DNA from: Alphaproteobacteria bacterium
GTDB taxonomy: Bacteria > Pseudomonadota > Alphaproteobacteria > SHVR01
Length of the DNA stretch: 35,035 bases
Direction: 5' to 3'
NCBI GenBank assembly: GCA_009694185.1
Contig: SHVR01000029.1
Coordinates: forward strand, 1 to 35,035
Both the position numbers and the translations under genes were made by a program. A model generated the notes under the pieces. That model did no database searches. It worked only from the letters and a program-made list of their open reading frames with translations, and was not told the DNA's origin. Positions within the stretch are counted from its first letter, which is position 1, and each line of letters begins with the position of its first letter. This document shows, piece after piece, positions 23,965 to 34,810 of the stretch.

Positions 23965-24873
23965 ATGCCGGATCCGTACCGCGTCCTCGGGCTGGCGGAA
24001 GGGGCGAGCGACGCGGAGATCAAGGGTGCGTTCCGCCGTCTCGCCAAACGCTTCCACCCCGATCTCAACCGCGGCGATCCGGCGATCGGCGAACGATTTC
24101 GCGAACTGTCGCTCGCCTATGACCAGTTGCTGGCGGCAGCGGCGCGGAGGCAGCGGCGCGACCGAGCGGAGGCCCCGCGCCGGAACCCGGCTCCCCCGCT
24201 TTGGCCCGATCCCGAATTTGACAAAACCTTGCGGTACAGCCGGAATGGATCGCGCGGTCAAGACGAGCCACAATCGGTTCCGGCCTGGGCGACCGAGTGG
24301 GGCATGGGGCAGGCCCGCTCGGAGAATGCGCCGGACGCCGGCGGGGGCACCATGTTCGCCAGCCTCAGGGTCAGTTTCATCGAGGCGGCCACCGGCGCCG
24401 TCAAGTCCCTCACCTTGCCGGATGGCCGGACCATCGAACTGGTGGTTCCGCCTGGCACGGTCAACGGCCAGACCCTGATGGTCGGCGCGCGGGGTGGCGG
24501 TGACCCGGCATCCAGTACCATTCTGGAAATCCAAGTGGACCCCCACCCCGAGTTCCGGCGCGAGGGCATGGACATCCACCTGGACCTGCCCATCAGCCTG
24601 CCCGAGGCGGTCCTGGGTGGCACGGTCCGGGTGCCGACCGTTCATGGCGCCATCGCGATAGCCATTCCGGCGGGCGCCAACAGCGGCACCGTGCTCCGTC
24701 TCGCGGGCCGGGGTGTGCGCGACCAAGCGAGCGGCCGCCAGGGCGACCAGCTCCTCCGTCTCACCATCATGCTGCCCGAGCGGTTGGATCCGAACTTGGC
24801 GCGGTTCCTGGAGACTTGGGCACGCCACAATAGCTACGATCCCCGCAACCGGCCGGGACCGACAGGGCGTTGA
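23965..24873 (+). CDS. DnaJ-like (CbpA-type) cochaperone without zinc finger
   Basis: This 302-residue J-protein begins MPDPYRVLGLAEGASDAEIK, with the J-domain HPD motif at 31-33 (FHPDLNRGD), which stimulates DnaK ATPase. An Arg/Pro-rich linker of about 60 residues replaces the G/F region, and there is no CxxCxGxG zinc finger. The C-terminal substrate-binding beta domains show IELVVPPGTVNGQTLMVGAR, VDPHPEFRREGMDIHLDLPI, SLPEAVLGGTVRVPTVHG and the standard ending with QLLRLTIMLPERL. It is therefore a class B/CbpA-like protein. It lies 17 bp after the lipoprotein gene and 61 bp before fabI. Confidence 0.92.
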   Translation: MPDPYRVLGLAEGASDAEIKGAFRRLAKRFHPDLNRGDPAIGERFRELSLAYDQLLAAAARRQRRDRAEAPRRNPAPPLWPDPEFDKTLRYSRNGSRGQDEPQSVPAWATEWGMGQARSENAPDAGGGTMFASLRVSFIEAATGAVKSLTLPDGRTIELVVPPGTVNGQTLMVGARGGGDPASSTILEIQVDPHPEFRREGMDIHLDLPISLPEAVLGGTVRVPTVHGAIAIAIPAGANSGTVLRLAGRGVRDQASGRQGDQLLRLTIMLPERLDPNLARFLETWARHNSYDPRNRPGPTGR

Positions 24874-24934
24874 GGCTGGGTGGCGATGGTGTAGGATGCC
24901 GGCCTCCCGACAGGACGGAAAGCGAGGATAGGGG

Positions 24935-25777
24935 ATGACTGATCGGGCCGGGCTGATGGCCGGCAAGCGTGGTCTCGTCATGGGGATTGCGAACGAGCGT
25001 TCGCTGGCATGGGGGATCGCGCAGGCCATCGCGGCCGAGGGCGGCGAACTGGCCGTGACCTTCCAGGGGCCAGCCCTCGAGAAGCGGGTCCGACCGCTCG
25101 GCGAGACGCTTGGGGCATCCCTCATCCTGCCCGCCGACGTCGGCGACGCGGCGAGCCTGGACGCGCTGTTCGAGGAGATCGCCCGGTCCTGGCGGCGCCT
25201 CGATTTCATGGTCCACGCCATCGCCTTTTCCGATAAGGACCAGCTCAAGGGGCGATATGCGGATACCACCCGCGACAACTTCCTGAATAGCCTGGATATA
25301 TCCTGCTATTCGTTCACCGAGCTGTGCCGGCGTTCGGCCGCGCTGATGCCGGCGGGCGGCAGCCTGCTGACGCTCACTTATCTCGGCGCCGAGCGGGTCG
25401 TGCCCCATTACAACGTCATGGGCGTCGCCAAGGCGGCGCTCGAAGCCAGCGTGCGTTATCTCGCCGTCGATTTCGGCCCCGACAACATCCGCGTCAACGC
25501 CATCTCGGCCGGCCCCGTTCGCACGCTCGCGGCGTCCGGCATCGGCGACTTTCGCTACATCCTACGCTGGAACGAGTTGAACTCGCCGATGCAGCGCAAT
25601 ATCACCATCGACGAAGTGGGTGGCGCCGGCCTTTATCTGTTGAGCGACCTGGCGCGCGGCGTCACCGGCGAGGTGCATCATGTCGATTGCGGCTATCATG
25701 TGGTGGGCATGATGAACCCGAACCGGGCGACCGAGACCAGCGAGCTGCTCGCCACCTTCAAGAACGACAAGGCGTGA
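24935..25777 (+). CDS. fabI: enoyl-ACP reductase FabI
   Basis: This 280-residue SDR enzyme catalyses the final reduction of fatty-acid elongation with NADH. It shows the FabI-type nucleotide site [14 protein letters not shown] (17-30), [33 protein letters not shown] with Y149, Y159 and K166 (equivalent to E. coli Y146, Y156 and K163), and [16 protein letters not shown]. These match the triclosan-target FabI rather than FabV or FabL. The ATG at 24935 is followed by an in-frame second ATG at residue 8. Its TGA is one base before the aroC ATG, so the genes are co-transcribed, a common alphaproteobacterial pairing. Confidence 0.95.
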   Translation: MTDRAGLMAGKRGLVMGIANERSLAWGIAQAIAAEGGELAVTFQGPALEKRVRPLGETLGASLILPADVGDAASLDALFEEIARSWRRLDFMVHAIAFSDKDQLKGRYADTTRDNFLNSLDISCYSFTELCRRSAALMPAGGSLLTLTYLGAERVVPHYNVMGVAKAALEASVRYLAVDFGPDNIRVNAISAGPVRTLAASGIGDFRYILRWNELNSPMQRNITIDEVGGAGLYLLSDLARGVTGEVHHVDCGYHVVGMMNPNRATETSELLATFKNDKA

Positions 25778-25778
25778 C

Positions 25779-26867
25779 ATGGCCGGGAACAGCTTCGGCG
25801 GGCTGTTTCGCTTGACCACCTGGGGCGAGAGCCACGGCCCCGCCATCGGCTGCGTGGTCGACGGCTGCCCGCCGCGCATCCCGCTCTCCGCCAGCGACAT
25901 CCAGCATTGGCTCGACCGGCGCCGGCCGGGACAATCGCGCTTCACGACCCAGCGCAACGAGCCGGACACGGTCGAGATTCTCTCGGGCGTGTTCGAGGGA
26001 GAGACGACCGGAACGCCGATCGGGCTTGCGATCCAAAATGTGGACCAGCGGTCGAAGGATTATGGCGACATCAAGGACCAGTTCCGCCCGGGTCATGCCG
26101 ACTACACCTATTGGGTCAAATATGGCATCCGCGACTATCGCGGCGGCGGCCGCGCCTCGGCCCGCGAGACCGCCATGCGGGTCGCGGCCGGCGCCATCGC
26201 CCGCAAGGTTCTGGAGGCGCTGATCGGCCCCGCCGTCACAATCCGGGGCGCCCTCGTCCAGTTGGGACCCCATGCCATCGACCGCAGCCGGTGGGACTGG
26301 GCGGCGGTCGAGGAAAACCCCTTCAATTGCCCCGACCGCCAGGCGGTCCAGGCCTGGGCAACCTATCTCGACGGCGTGCGCAAGCAGGGCTCGAGCGCCG
26401 GCGCCCTGATCGAGGTGGTGGCAAGCGGCATTCCCGCGGGCCTGGGCGAGCCGATCTACGACAAGCTCGATGGCGACATCGCCCGCGCACTCATGACCAT
26501 CAACGCCGTCAAGGGGGTGGAGATCGGCGACGGCTTTGCCGCCGCGTCCATCCCCGGCGACATCGCCCATGACGAGATGCGCATGGCGGGCGACCAGGTC
26601 CGGTTCCTCTCCAACCATGCGGGCGGCATCCTGGGCGGCATTTCCTCGGGCCAGGACATCGTCGCGCGCTTCGTCGTGAAGGCGACCAGTTCGCTCCCCA
26701 ACCCGCGCCGAAGCGTCAACCAGCGGGGCGAAGAGGTCGACATCCGCACGACCGGCCGGCACGATCCCTGTGTCGGCATTCGCGCGGTGCCGGTGGGCGA
26801 GGCCATGCTGGCCATCGTCCTCGCCGATCATTTGCTGCGCCAACGCGCCCAGTGCGGGCTTTCATAG
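25779..26867 (+). CDS. aroC: chorismate synthase AroC
   Basis: The 362-residue enzyme makes chorismate from EPSP, needing reduced FMN. The N-terminal [20 protein letters not shown] (catalytic histidine 19), [60 protein letters not shown] and the C-terminal [17 protein letters not shown] cover all chorismate synthase signatures. The length is standard. It starts one base after the fabI stop and is followed after 25 bp by an acyl-CoA synthetase gene with its own strong ribosome site. Confidence 0.96.
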   Translation: MAGNSFGGLFRLTTWGESHGPAIGCVVDGCPPRIPLSASDIQHWLDRRRPGQSRFTTQRNEPDTVEILSGVFEGETTGTPIGLAIQNVDQRSKDYGDIKDQFRPGHADYTYWVKYGIRDYRGGGRASARETAMRVAAGAIARKVLEALIGPAVTIRGALVQLGPHAIDRSRWDWAAVEENPFNCPDRQAVQAWATYLDGVRKQGSSAGALIEVVASGIPAGLGEPIYDKLDGDIARALMTINAVKGVEIGDGFAAASIPGDIAHDEMRMAGDQVRFLSNHAGGILGGISSGQDIVARFVVKATSSLPNPRRSVNQRGEEVDIRTTGRHDPCVGIRAVPVGEAMLAIVLADHLLRQRAQCGLS

Positions 26868-26892
26868 GCCGAGCAAGTCGAGGAGGCAGGCC

Positions 26893-28578
26893 ATGAGCGG
26901 AGCGGCATTCAAGGCGGCGCGCGATTTCCTGTTCGCCCACGGCCATGACTACCCGACAGTGCATCGGGATTTCCGCTGGCCGGTGCTCGACAATTTCAAT
27001 TGGGCGCTCGACTGGTTCGACGCCGAGCTGGCCACGGGCGCGGGCGCCAACCGGGAAGCCCTCGGCATCACGGGCGATGGCGCGGCAAGCCGCACATTTG
27101 CCGAGCTATCGGCAAGCTCGAACCAGCTTGCCAATGGGCTGCGGGCCTTGGGCGTTAAGCGCGGCGAGCGCATCCTCTTGATGCTGGGAAATGTCGTGCC
27201 GCTCTGGGAGACGATGCTGGCGGCGATGAAGCTCGGCGCCGTCGTGATCCCGGCGACGACGCTGCTCACGGCATCCGACCTCAAGGACCGTTTCGAGCGC
27301 GGGCGCGTGCGCCATCTGATCGCCAATGCCGGCGACGCCGCCAAGTTCGATGGCCTCGATGCGACGGTCACGCGCATCGCCGTTGGCCCGGCACCAGCCG
27401 GCTGGGTTGCCTACGACTCCCTGCTCACGGCCTCACCCCGCTTCCAGCCCGACGGACCAACCCGGGCCGGCGATCCGATGCTGCTCTACTTCACCTCCGG
27501 CACGACCGCCAAGCCGAAGCTCGTCCTGCACAGCCACCAGTCCTATCCCGCCGGCCACCTGATCACCATGTATTGGCTGGGTGCGCGTCCCGGCGATCGG
27601 CATTTGAACATTTCCTCGCCGGGCTGGGCAAAGCATGCCTACTCGTGCTTTTTCGCGCCTTGGAACGCCGGTGCCACGGTCTGCATCGTGAACCAGCCGC
27701 GCTTCCACGCGGCCGCCATGCTGGACGCGATCGTCGCCAACAATGTGACGACCCTCTGCGCGCCGCCCACGGTCTGGCGCATGTTCATCCAGGAAGATCT
27801 GAAGGCGTGGCAAACCTCGCTCCGTGAAGTCCTCTCGGCCGGCGAGCCGATCAACCCGGAAGTCATCGAGCAAGTCGAAAAACTGTGGGGCAAGACCATC
27901 CGCGAGGGCTATGGCCAGACCGAGACCACCATCCAGGTCGGCTGCTTCCCCGGTGAGAAGGTCAAGCCCGGCAGCATGGGACAAGAGGCACCGGGCTATC
28001 GCATCCAACTCCTGGACGCGGCGGACAAGGAGACAGCGGAAGGTGAACTCGGCATCCTCTTGGACCGGCCGCCCACCGGCTTGATGCAAGGCTACCAGCA
28101 GGACGATGGCAGCTTCGCGGCCCTCGGCCGGCACGCCTATCGCACCGGCGACGTGGCGATGCGGGACAGAGACGGCTATTTCACCTATGTCGGCCGGGCG
28201 GACGACGTGTTCAAGGCATCGGACTACCGCATCTCGCCCTTCGAGCTCGAAAGTGCCTTGATCGAGCATGCGGCGGTGGCGGAAGCCGCCGTCGTCCCGG
28301 CGCCCGATACGCTCCGCATGGCGGTGCCGAAGGCCTTTCTGGCGCTGGCCCCCGGTGCGGAGCCATCCCGGGAGACGGCCCTTGGCATTTTCCAGCATAT
28401 CCGCCAGCGCCTGGCCCCCTTCAAGCGGGTGCGCCGGATCGAGTTTTACGAACTACCCAAGACCATTTCGGGCAAGATCCGCCGGGTGGAGTTGCGCCAG
28501 ATCGAGGAAAAGCGGTTCGCCACGGGCCGGCGCGAGCCGGCCGAATTCAGGGAAGAGGATTTCCCGGAACTGACGTAG
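26893..28578 (+). CDS. AMP-binding acyl-CoA synthetase (medium-chain/ACSM-like)
   Basis: This 561-residue adenylating enzyme begins MSGAAFKAARDFLFAHGHDY behind AGGAGGCAGG. The ATP loop is YFTSGTTAKPKLVLHS, the A5 motif is EGYGQTETT, and the TGD motif is YRTGDVAMRDRDGYFTYVGR. The hinge region is DDVFKASDYRISPFELE, and the catalytic A10 lysine is present in LPKTISGKIRR (K528). The architecture resembles medium-chain acyl-CoA synthetases (ACSM/MACS) rather than long-chain FadD. It activates a carboxylic acid to its CoA ester; the substrate is unknown. The stop is 4 bp from the stop of the convergent MFS gene. Unlike the ligase at 767, its active site is intact. Confidence 0.9.
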   Translation: MSGAAFKAARDFLFAHGHDYPTVHRDFRWPVLDNFNWALDWFDAELATGAGANREALGITGDGAASRTFAELSASSNQLANGLRALGVKRGERILLMLGNVVPLWETMLAAMKLGAVVIPATTLLTASDLKDRFERGRVRHLIANAGDAAKFDGLDATVTRIAVGPAPAGWVAYDSLLTASPRFQPDGPTRAGDPMLLYFTSGTTAKPKLVLHSHQSYPAGHLITMYWLGARPGDRHLNISSPGWAKHAYSCFFAPWNAGATVCIVNQPRFHAAAMLDAIVANNVTTLCAPPTVWRMFIQEDLKAWQTSLREVLSAGEPINPEVIEQVEKLWGKTIREGYGQTETTIQVGCFPGEKVKPGSMGQEAPGYRIQLLDAADKETAEGELGILLDRPPTGLMQGYQQDDGSFAALGRHAYRTGDVAMRDRDGYFTYVGRADDVFKASDYRISPFELESALIEHAAVAEAAVVPAPDTLRMAVPKAFLALAPGAEPSRETALGIFQHIRQRLAPFKRVRRIEFYELPKTISGKIRRVELRQIEEKRFATGRREPAEFREEDFPELT

Positions 28579-28582
28579 CGGC

Positions 28583-29782
28583 TCAGGCGCCAGCCGGCTC
28601 GGCGCGAAGCGGCCGATCGGCGATCGGCAAATGGACGACGACCGCGAAGATGCCGAGTCCGATCGCGATCAGCCAAATGGCATCGTAACTGCCAAACGTG
28701 TCGAAGGCGTAGCCGCCGAGCCAGGCGCCGAGGAAGCCGCCGATCTGGTGGCTCATGAAGACCACACCATTCAGCATGGAGAGATAGCGCAGGCCGAAAA
28801 TCTGCGCCACGAGCCCAGTTGTCAGCGGCACCGTGCCGAGCCAGAGAAATCCCATGGCCGCGCCGAATAGAATGGCCGAGGTCTCGGTGACCGGCAGCAG
28901 CACGAAGAGGGCGATAACGCAGGAGCGAACGCCGTAGAGGAGGCTCAACACATATTTGCGGCGATAGTGGCCGCCAGCCGAGCCGAACACGATCGAACCC
29001 AAGATGTTGAAGAAGCCGATGAGCGAGAGCGCCCAGGCAGCCGCGCTCGATGGAAGCTGGCTATCGGTGAGGAAGGCCGGCAGATGGGTCCCGATGAACG
29101 AGACATGGAAACCGCAGACGAAATAGCCCACGGTCAAGAGCCAGAAGCCGGAATGGCGGCCGGCCTCGCGCATGGCCTGGCCGAGCGACTGGGCCTCGCC
29201 AGCCGCGCGCTCCCCCGTGGCATCACCCCGGATGCCAGCCGCAAACAGGATGACGGTTGCCACGATTGCCGCGAGTCCCACCAGCGCCAGGCGCCATTCG
29301 AAGGCATCCAACAGCCAGTGGGTCACCGGCATGAAGATGAACATGCCGAACGAGCCGAAGGCGCTGACGATCCCGAAGGCGAGGCTGCGCCGTTGGGGTG
29401 GCACGGCGCGGGCAACGGCACTCAGGATGACGACGAATGTGGTGGCACCGAAGGCAAGGCCGATCAGGACGCCGAACGCAAGATGCAGCTCGATGGCGCT
29501 GGTGGCGATCGATGCCCACAACAGGCCCCCGACATAAAGAACGGCGCCCGCCATGACCATGCGCGCCGCCCCATAGCGATCGGCAAAGGCACCCAATACC
29601 GGTTGCGCCACGCCCGACACGAGGACGAGAAGCGCCATGGCAAAGCCGAAGGCTTCGCGGCCGATATTCAGATCGAGGATGACCGGCCTGAGAAAGAGGC
29701 CGAAAGACTGCCTGGCGCCCGTCGCGATGGTGATGATCGTGGCGCCGCAAAAGAGCGCGATCCACATGGTCCGGTTCATCAT
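28583..29782 (-). CDS. MFS transporter (monocarboxylate-porter-like)
   Basis: This protein of about 399 residues has 12 predicted membrane helices. The helix 2-3 loop motif of the major facilitator superfamily is visible (GAFADRYGAARMVMAG), as are the paired helix 4 and 5 segments RRSLAFGIVSAFGSFGMF. The N-terminal ATGARQSFGLFLRPVILDL is typical of a group often annotated as monocarboxylate or oxalate/formate-like porters; the substrate cannot be assigned. The start is taken at ATG 29782 (MMNRTMW). A TTG at 29824 would add 14 hydrophilic residues, and GAAGGAG lies about 21 bp before the ATG. The 29783-29901 spacer contains no other gene. Confidence 0.85.
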   Translation of the reverse strand: MMNRTMWIALFCGATIITIATGARQSFGLFLRPVILDLNIGREAFGFAMALLVLVSGVAQPVLGAFADRYGAARMVMAGAVLYVGGLLWASIATSAIELHLAFGVLIGLAFGATTFVVILSAVARAVPPQRRSLAFGIVSAFGSFGMFIFMPVTHWLLDAFEWRLALVGLAAIVATVILFAAGIRGDATGERAAGEAQSLGQAMREAGRHSGFWLLTVGYFVCGFHVSFIGTHLPAFLTDSQLPSSAAAWALSLIGFFNILGSIVFGSAGGHYRRKYVLSLLYGVRSCVIALFVLLPVTETSAILFGAAMGFLWLGTVPLTTGLVAQIFGLRYLSMLNGVVFMSHQIGGFLGAWLGGYAFDTFGSYDAIWLIAIGLGIFAVVVHLPIADRPLRAEPAGA

Positions 29783-29901
29783 TGACGGGATGCCGAAACG
29801 CCACTCCTTCGAACTCTCATCCAACCCCTACCCACGGCAAGCTCGGCTGGCGCACAATATCAGAAACCGCCCCGCACGGACACCCAGTTTGGCCCAATAA
29901 C

Positions 29902-31191
29902 TCAGCGGCTGAACAGAGCCGCCAATTCCGCGTGCGGCGACCAGTGGAACTGGTCGACCGGCATGACTCGTGCCAGGCGATAGCCGGCGCCCACCAGATG
30001 GCGGGCGTCGCGGGCGAAACTCGCGGGGTTGCAGGAGACATAGACGATCGGCTGGGTTGCCTCGCCAAGCTGGCGGACTTGCGGCTCGGCGCCGCCGCGC
30101 GGTGGGTTCAGGAGGATCGCATCGGCGCCCAGGAACTCCGCCGCCGCCAAGGGCCGCCGCGCCAGATCGCGGCGCTCGACGCAGAGCCGGCCAGCGAGCG
30201 CGGCCGTGGGCGCGGCCTCCAGCAAGGCGGCGACCATGGCCGCATTGCCTTCGACGGCAAGAACACGCGCGCCCCGAGCGGCGAGCGGCAGCGAAAACGT
30301 GCCGCAACCGGCATAGAGCTCGACGATCCGCCTGGCATCCCTGAGCTCCTCCATGACGAAGCCCTGGAGAGCGGCTTCGCCGGCGAGGCTCGGTTGCAAG
30401 AAAGCGCCAGGCGGCAGGGCCACGGCGATGCCGGCGAAAGCGGCAACCAGCGGCCCGTGCCGGACGATCGGCTCGGGCGTTGCCCGCTCGCCCGACTGCC
30501 AGGAGAGGCGCCGGAGCCCGGCATCGCCGGCATAGGCCGCGAGGCGTTCCAGTTGGGCAAGGTCCGGCCGGCCATCGGCGACGATCAGCACATCGAGTGC
30601 CCCCGACAGATCGAGAACTTCCATGTCCGCCTTGGCACCCGGCGCCAACAGGTCGCTGGCGAGGGAGCCGAGCGACGGCAAGAGCGCCTGGAGTGGGGGG
30701 GTCAACAGGGGACAGGTCTCGATCCCGACGATCTGGCGGCTCTGGCGCCTATTGAAGCCGAGCACGGCGCCCAACGCCGTGCCGATGGCGGCAAAACGCG
30801 CCCGGCGGCGGGTTCCCGGACCCGTCACCACCATGGCGTCGATGCGAGCCGCCACCAGTCCCCGGCGGACGAGCGCGCGCACCACCCGACCCTGTTTCCA
30901 GGCCGCATAGGCGCTCCCCGCCATATGCTGCAAGGCGCAGCCGCCGCATTGGCCAAAATGCGGGCAAGGCGGCTCCGCCCGCTCGGGCGCGTCGCCAAGG
31001 CGGGCCAGGATCGCGGCCTCCCTTCCCTGGCCTCGCGGCGCCCCCAGGCGCACCCTGAGACGCTCGCCCGGCAGGCTGTAGGGAATGTAGAGGCGGCGGC
31101 CGCCCGCCATCGCCAGGCCATCGCCGCCGTCGCCCAGGGCATCGACCGTGACCTCGATTTCCTCCCGCGTCGGCGCCCCGGCCCGTCTCAT
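29902..31191 (-). CDS. RNA (uracil-C5)-methyltransferase, RumA/RlmD-TrmA family
   Basis: This 429-residue SAM-dependent enzyme has an N-terminal TRAM domain (about 10-63, EIEVTVDALGDGGDGLA). An iron-sulfur cysteine set follows, CPHFGQCGGC (76, 82, 85) plus ETCPLL. The methyltransferase domain shows VELYAGCGTFSLPLA (SAM site), NPPRGGAEP and VYVSCNPASFARD with the catalytic cysteine. It methylates a uridine in 23S rRNA or tRNA; which one cannot be told. The ATG overlaps the tlyA stop (ATGA), so the two are translationally coupled as the last genes of the ispA-dxs operon. Confidence 0.92.
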   Translation of the reverse strand: MRRAGAPTREEIEVTVDALGDGGDGLAMAGGRRLYIPYSLPGERLRVRLGAPRGQGREAAILARLGDAPERAEPPCPHFGQCGGCALQHMAGSAYAAWKQGRVVRALVRRGLVAARIDAMVVTGPGTRRRARFAAIGTALGAVLGFNRRQSRQIVGIETCPLLTPPLQALLPSLGSLASDLLAPGAKADMEVLDLSGALDVLIVADGRPDLAQLERLAAYAGDAGLRRLSWQSGERATPEPIVRHGPLVAAFAGIAVALPPGAFLQPSLAGEAALQGFVMEELRDARRIVELYAGCGTFSLPLAARGARVLAVEGNAAMVAALLEAAPTAALAGRLCVERRDLARRPLAAAEFLGADAILLNPPRGGAEPQVRQLGEATQPIVYVSCNPASFARDARHLVGAGYRLARVMPVDQFHWSPHAELAALFSR

Positions 31192-31931
31192 GGTCCGTTC
31201 CGGCGGGCGGCGATCAGGAATTCGCGGTTGCCGTCGGCGCCTTGGATCGGACTTTCAATGAGACCGGCCACTTGCCAGCCGGGCTGGGTCTCGATCCAGT
31301 GGCGAATACGCTCGCACACCTCGGCGTGCAGGGCGGGATCGCGCACGATGCCGCCCTTGCCGACGCGCGCCCGTCCCACCTCGAACTGCGGCTTGATCAA
31401 GGCGACCAGCCAGGTATGGGGCGCGGCCAGCGCCAGCGCCGCCGGCAGCGCCGTCTCGAGCCCGATGAAGCTCACATCGCACACCACAAGGTCGACCGGC
31501 TCGGGCACATGGCTTGGGTCGATCGAGCGGACATTGAGGCGCTCGAGCACCACGGCCCGGGGGTCCTGGCGGAGCCGCCAGGCAAGCTGGCCATGGCCCA
31601 CATCGACCGCATAGACACGGGCCGCGCCCCGGGCAAGCAGGACGTCGGTGAAGCCGCCAGTCGAGGCGCCCACATCGAGAGCGACGAGGCCGGTCGGGTC
31701 GATGGCGAAATGGTCGAGGGCGTGGGCCAGTTTGACGCCGCCACGCGAGGCCCAGGGGTGGGCGGCGCCGCGCAGCTCGATGACCGTCCCGAGATCGACG
31801 CTCTGGCCCGGCTTGTCGAGGCGGCGCGTGCCGGCGAAGACGCGCCCGGCCATGATCAGGGCCTGGGCTTGGCTGCGCGACTCGGCAAGCCCTCGTTCAA
31901 CGAGGAGTTGGTCCAGTCGCCGTCCGGCCAT
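31188..31931 (-). CDS. tlyA: TlyA family rRNA 2'-O-methyltransferase
   Basis: This 247-residue protein has an N-terminal S4 RNA-binding domain (RRLDQLLVERGLAESRSQAQ, 4-23) joined to a FtsJ-like methyltransferase domain. SASRGGVKL-type WASRGGVKLAHAL, the SAM motif LDVGASTGGFTDVLL, VVCDVSFIGL and LIKPQFEVGR are all present. Mycobacterial TlyA makes 2'-O-methylcytidine in 16S and 23S rRNA; some homologs are haemolysin-annotated by history. It lies 21 bp after dxs and overlaps the next methyltransferase gene, the standard alphaproteobacterial order. Confidence 0.93.
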   Translation of the reverse strand: MAGRRLDQLLVERGLAESRSQAQALIMAGRVFAGTRRLDKPGQSVDLGTVIELRGAAHPWASRGGVKLAHALDHFAIDPTGLVALDVGASTGGFTDVLLARGAARVYAVDVGHGQLAWRLRQDPRAVVLERLNVRSIDPSHVPEPVDLVVCDVSFIGLETALPAALALAAPHTWLVALIKPQFEVGRARVGKGGIVRDPALHAEVCERIRHWIETQPGWQVAGLIESPIQGADGNREFLIAARRNGP

Positions 31932-31952
31932 GGTTCGGACAAGCGCCCGCGA

Positions 31953-33881
31953 TCAGGCGCGGGCCGGCGTCTCCAGTTGGGTCCGGCCGAGCGCCGCCAG
32001 CACGGTTGCCACTATCGCCTTGGCGTCGAGCCCGGCATTGGCATATTGCACTTCCGGCTTGTCATGGTCGTAGAAGATGTCGGGCATGACCAGGGGCCGG
32101 AGCTTGAGGCCGTTATCCAGGAGACCCGCCATCGCCAGATAGTGCATGACATGGCTGGCGAAGCCGCCGATCGAGCCTTCCTCGATGGTGATCAGCACCT
32201 CATGCTCGCGCGCCAGGCGGCGCACCAAATCGGTGTCGAGCGGCTTGGCGAAGCGGGCGTCGGCGACCGTGGTGGAGAGACCGCGCGCCGCCAGATGATC
32301 GGCGGCGATCAGACACTCTTGCAGTCTGGCGCCGAAGGAGAGCAGCGCCACCACATTGCCTTCCTTCAGCACCCGGCCCTTGCCAAGGGTGAGCGGCACG
32401 CCGCGTTCCGGCATGACGACGCCCACACCCTCGCCGCGCGGATAACGGAAAGCGCACGGGCCATCGTCGAGGGCGGCAGCGGTTGCCACCATATGCTTCA
32501 GTTCGGCCTCGTCGGCCGCCGCCATCAACACCATATCCGGTAGGCAGCCGAGATAGGCGATGTCGAAGGCACCGCAATGGGTGGCGCCGTCGGCGCCCAC
32601 ATAGCCCGCCCGATCGATGGCGAAGCGAACGGGCAGCTTCTGGATCGCAACATCGTGCACCACCTGGTCGTAGGCACGCTGCAGGAAGGTGGAATAAATG
32701 GCGGCAAAGGGCTTCAGGCCCTCGGTCGCCATGCCGGCGGCGAACGTGACCGCGTGCTGCTCGGCGATGCCGACATCGAAACAGCGATCCGGGAAGCGCT
32801 TGGCAAAGAGGTCCAGGCTGGTGCCGGACGGCATGGCGGCGGTGACGGCGACGATGCGCGAGTCGCGCTCGGCCTCCTGGATCAGGCTCTCACCGAACAC
32901 CTTCTGGTAGGCGGGCGCCTTGGTCGCCGATTTCGCCTGGACCCCGGTCACCACGTCGAACTTGTTCACGCCATGATATTTGTCGGCCGACTGCTCGGCC
33001 GGGCTATAGCCCTTGCCCTTCTGGGTGACCGCGTGGATCAACACCGGCCCCCACTCCTTGCTGTCGCGCACATTGCGCAACACCGGCAGCAGATGGTCCA
33101 AATTATGGCCGTCCACGGGCCCCACATAATAGAAGCCCAGTTCCTCGAACAGGGTCCCCCCGGTCACCAGGCCACGGGCATATTCCTCGGCCCGGCGCGC
33201 CGCCTTTTCCATGGGCGCCGGCAACCGCTTGGCGAGCTCCGCTCCCAGATGGCGGAGCGAGCGATAGGATTTCGAGGAAATCAGCCGGGCGAGATAGGCG
33301 CTCATGGCGCCGACCGGTGGTGCTATCGACATGTCGTTGTCGTTGAGGATCACCACGAGCCGGGTCCGGCTCATGAAACCGGCATTGTTCATGGCCTCGT
33401 AGGACATGCCGGCGCTCATGGCGCCGTCACCGATCACGGCGATGACATTGTTGTCGCCGCCCACCAGATCGCGTGCCACCGCCATGCCGAGACCCGAGGA
33501 AATCGACGTCGAGCTGTGCGCCGCGCCGAACGGGTCGAATTCGCTCTCGGATCGCTTGGTGAAGCCCGACAGGCCGCCACCCTGGCGGAGGGTGCGAATA
33601 CGATCGCGCCGGCCGGTCAGAATCTTGTGCGGGTAGGCCTGATGACCGACATCCCAGATCAAGCGGTCGCGGGGCGTGTTGAACACGTGATGTACGGCAA
33701 CCGTCAACTCGACGACGCCCAGGCTCGCGCCCAGATGGCCACCGGTCATGGAAACGGCGTCGATCGTCTCCGCCCGCAACTCGTCGGCGAGCTGCTTCAG
33801 CTCGGCGTCCGTGAAGCCGCGGATGTCCGCCGGCAAATTCACGCGATCAAGCAACGGCGTCTTGCTGTTACTCAGCGACAC
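31953..33881 (-). CDS. dxs: 1-deoxy-D-xylulose-5-phosphate synthase Dxs
   Basis: The 642-residue TPP enzyme condenses pyruvate with glyceraldehyde 3-phosphate, the entry step of the MEP isoprenoid pathway. It shows [36 protein letters not shown], the TPP motif [18 protein letters not shown] ending in [27 protein letters not shown], and transketolase-like [19 protein letters not shown]. The GTG start at 33881 follows GGAAGGAG. It lies 17 bp after ispA and 21 bp before tlyA, in one operon. Confidence 0.97.
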   Translation of the reverse strand: MSLSNSKTPLLDRVNLPADIRGFTDAELKQLADELRAETIDAVSMTGGHLGASLGVVELTVAVHHVFNTPRDRLIWDVGHQAYPHKILTGRRDRIRTLRQGGGLSGFTKRSESEFDPFGAAHSSTSISSGLGMAVARDLVGGDNNVIAVIGDGAMSAGMSYEAMNNAGFMSRTRLVVILNDNDMSIAPPVGAMSAYLARLISSKSYRSLRHLGAELAKRLPAPMEKAARRAEEYARGLVTGGTLFEELGFYYVGPVDGHNLDHLLPVLRNVRDSKEWGPVLIHAVTQKGKGYSPAEQSADKYHGVNKFDVVTGVQAKSATKAPAYQKVFGESLIQEAERDSRIVAVTAAMPSGTSLDLFAKRFPDRCFDVGIAEQHAVTFAAGMATEGLKPFAAIYSTFLQRAYDQVVHDVAIQKLPVRFAIDRAGYVGADGATHCGAFDIAYLGCLPDMVLMAAADEAELKHMVATAAALDDGPCAFRYPRGEGVGVVMPERGVPLTLGKGRVLKEGNVVALLSFGARLQECLIAADHLAARGLSTTVADARFAKPLDTDLVRRLAREHEVLITIEEGSIGGFASHVMHYLAMAGLLDNGLKLRPLVMPDIFYDHDKPEVQYANAGLDAKAIVATVLAALGRTQLETPARA

Positions 33882-33898
33882 CTGGGTCTCCTTCCGGG

Positions 33899-34801
33899 TC
33901 AGGCTCTGCGGTCCACGACGAAATGTGCTGCCGCGCGCAGAGGGTCGGCCATTTCTCGAAATAAATCAAGGTGCGACACGGCCTGGCGAGCCAGCATTTG
34001 GGCATGCTGGCGGGCTTCCTCCACACCCAGAAGCGAGACGACCGTCGCCTTGCCGGCGGCCGCGTCCTTGCCGACCCGCTTGCCGGTCTGGGCCTCGGAA
34101 CCCTCGGCGTCCAAAAGATCGTCGGCGATCTGGAAGGCGAAACCGAGGTCGTGGGCATAGGCATAGAGGGCGGCGCGCGACGCCTCGTTGGCGTTCGCCA
34201 GAATGGCGCCGGCGCCGCAAGAAAAGCCGATCAGCGCCCCGGTCTTCAAGCGTTCGAGGCGGGCGATGCCACCCAGATCGAAGTCCCGGTGCGCGGCCAA
34301 GAGATCGAGCATCTGTCCGCCGACCATGCCGCGCCCGCCGGCGCCACGCGCCAGTTCGCCGACCAATTCAGCCCGAATGGTCGCGTTCGGATGGGTCGCC
34401 GGGTCGGCCAGGACCTCGAACGCCAGGGTCAACAAAGCATCGCCCGCCAAGATAGCGGTCGCCTCGTCGAACTGGATATGGGCGGTCGGCCGGCCGCGGC
34501 GCAGATCGTCGTCATCCATGGCCGGCAGGTCGTCATGCACCAGCGAATAGCTGTGGACCATCTCGATCGCCGCGGCAACCCGCAGCGCGTGTTGTGACGG
34601 CACATTGAAGAGTCGCGCGCTGTTCAACACCAGAAAAGGGCGCATGCGCTTGCCAGGGCCGAGGGCGGCATAGCGCATCACCTCGAACAGGCGGCCTTCG
34701 GGACCCTCGACCACCGGCAGCAACCGATCGAGTTCGCCATCCGCCGCCGCCGCCGCCGCCGCGAGCTCCGCCGCGAAATCCAATCTTTCCCCCGCCTTCA
34801 T
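33899..34801 (-). CDS. ispA: farnesyl diphosphate synthase IspA (polyprenyl synthetase)
   Basis: This 300-residue enzyme joins IPP and DMAPP/GPP to make farnesyl diphosphate. The two aspartate-rich motifs are [18 protein letters not shown] (first) and [10 protein letters not shown] (second). [10 protein letters not shown] and [14 protein letters not shown] are also conserved. An alanine run near residues 12-20 (codons GCC/GCG) lies before the fold. The ATG at 34801 has a weak AGG upstream, and TATAAG (34814-34809) lies close by. In relatives xseB usually precedes ispA; here a palindrome and an IS630 remnant sit immediately upstream, so the operon head has been rearranged. Confidence 0.96.
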   Translation of the reverse strand: MKAGERLDFAAELAAAAAAADGELDRLLPVVEGPEGRLFEVMRYAALGPGKRMRPFLVLNSARLFNVPSQHALRVAAAIEMVHSYSLVHDDLPAMDDDDLRRGRPTAHIQFDEATAILAGDALLTLAFEVLADPATHPNATIRAELVGELARGAGGRGMVGGQMLDLLAAHRDFDLGGIARLERLKTGALIGFSCGAGAILANANEASRAALYAYAHDLGFAFQIADDLLDAEGSEAQTGKRVGKDAAAGKATVVSLLGVEEARQHAQMLARQAVSHLDLFREMADPLRAAAHFVVDRRA

Positions 34802-34810
34802 GCCCTGGCC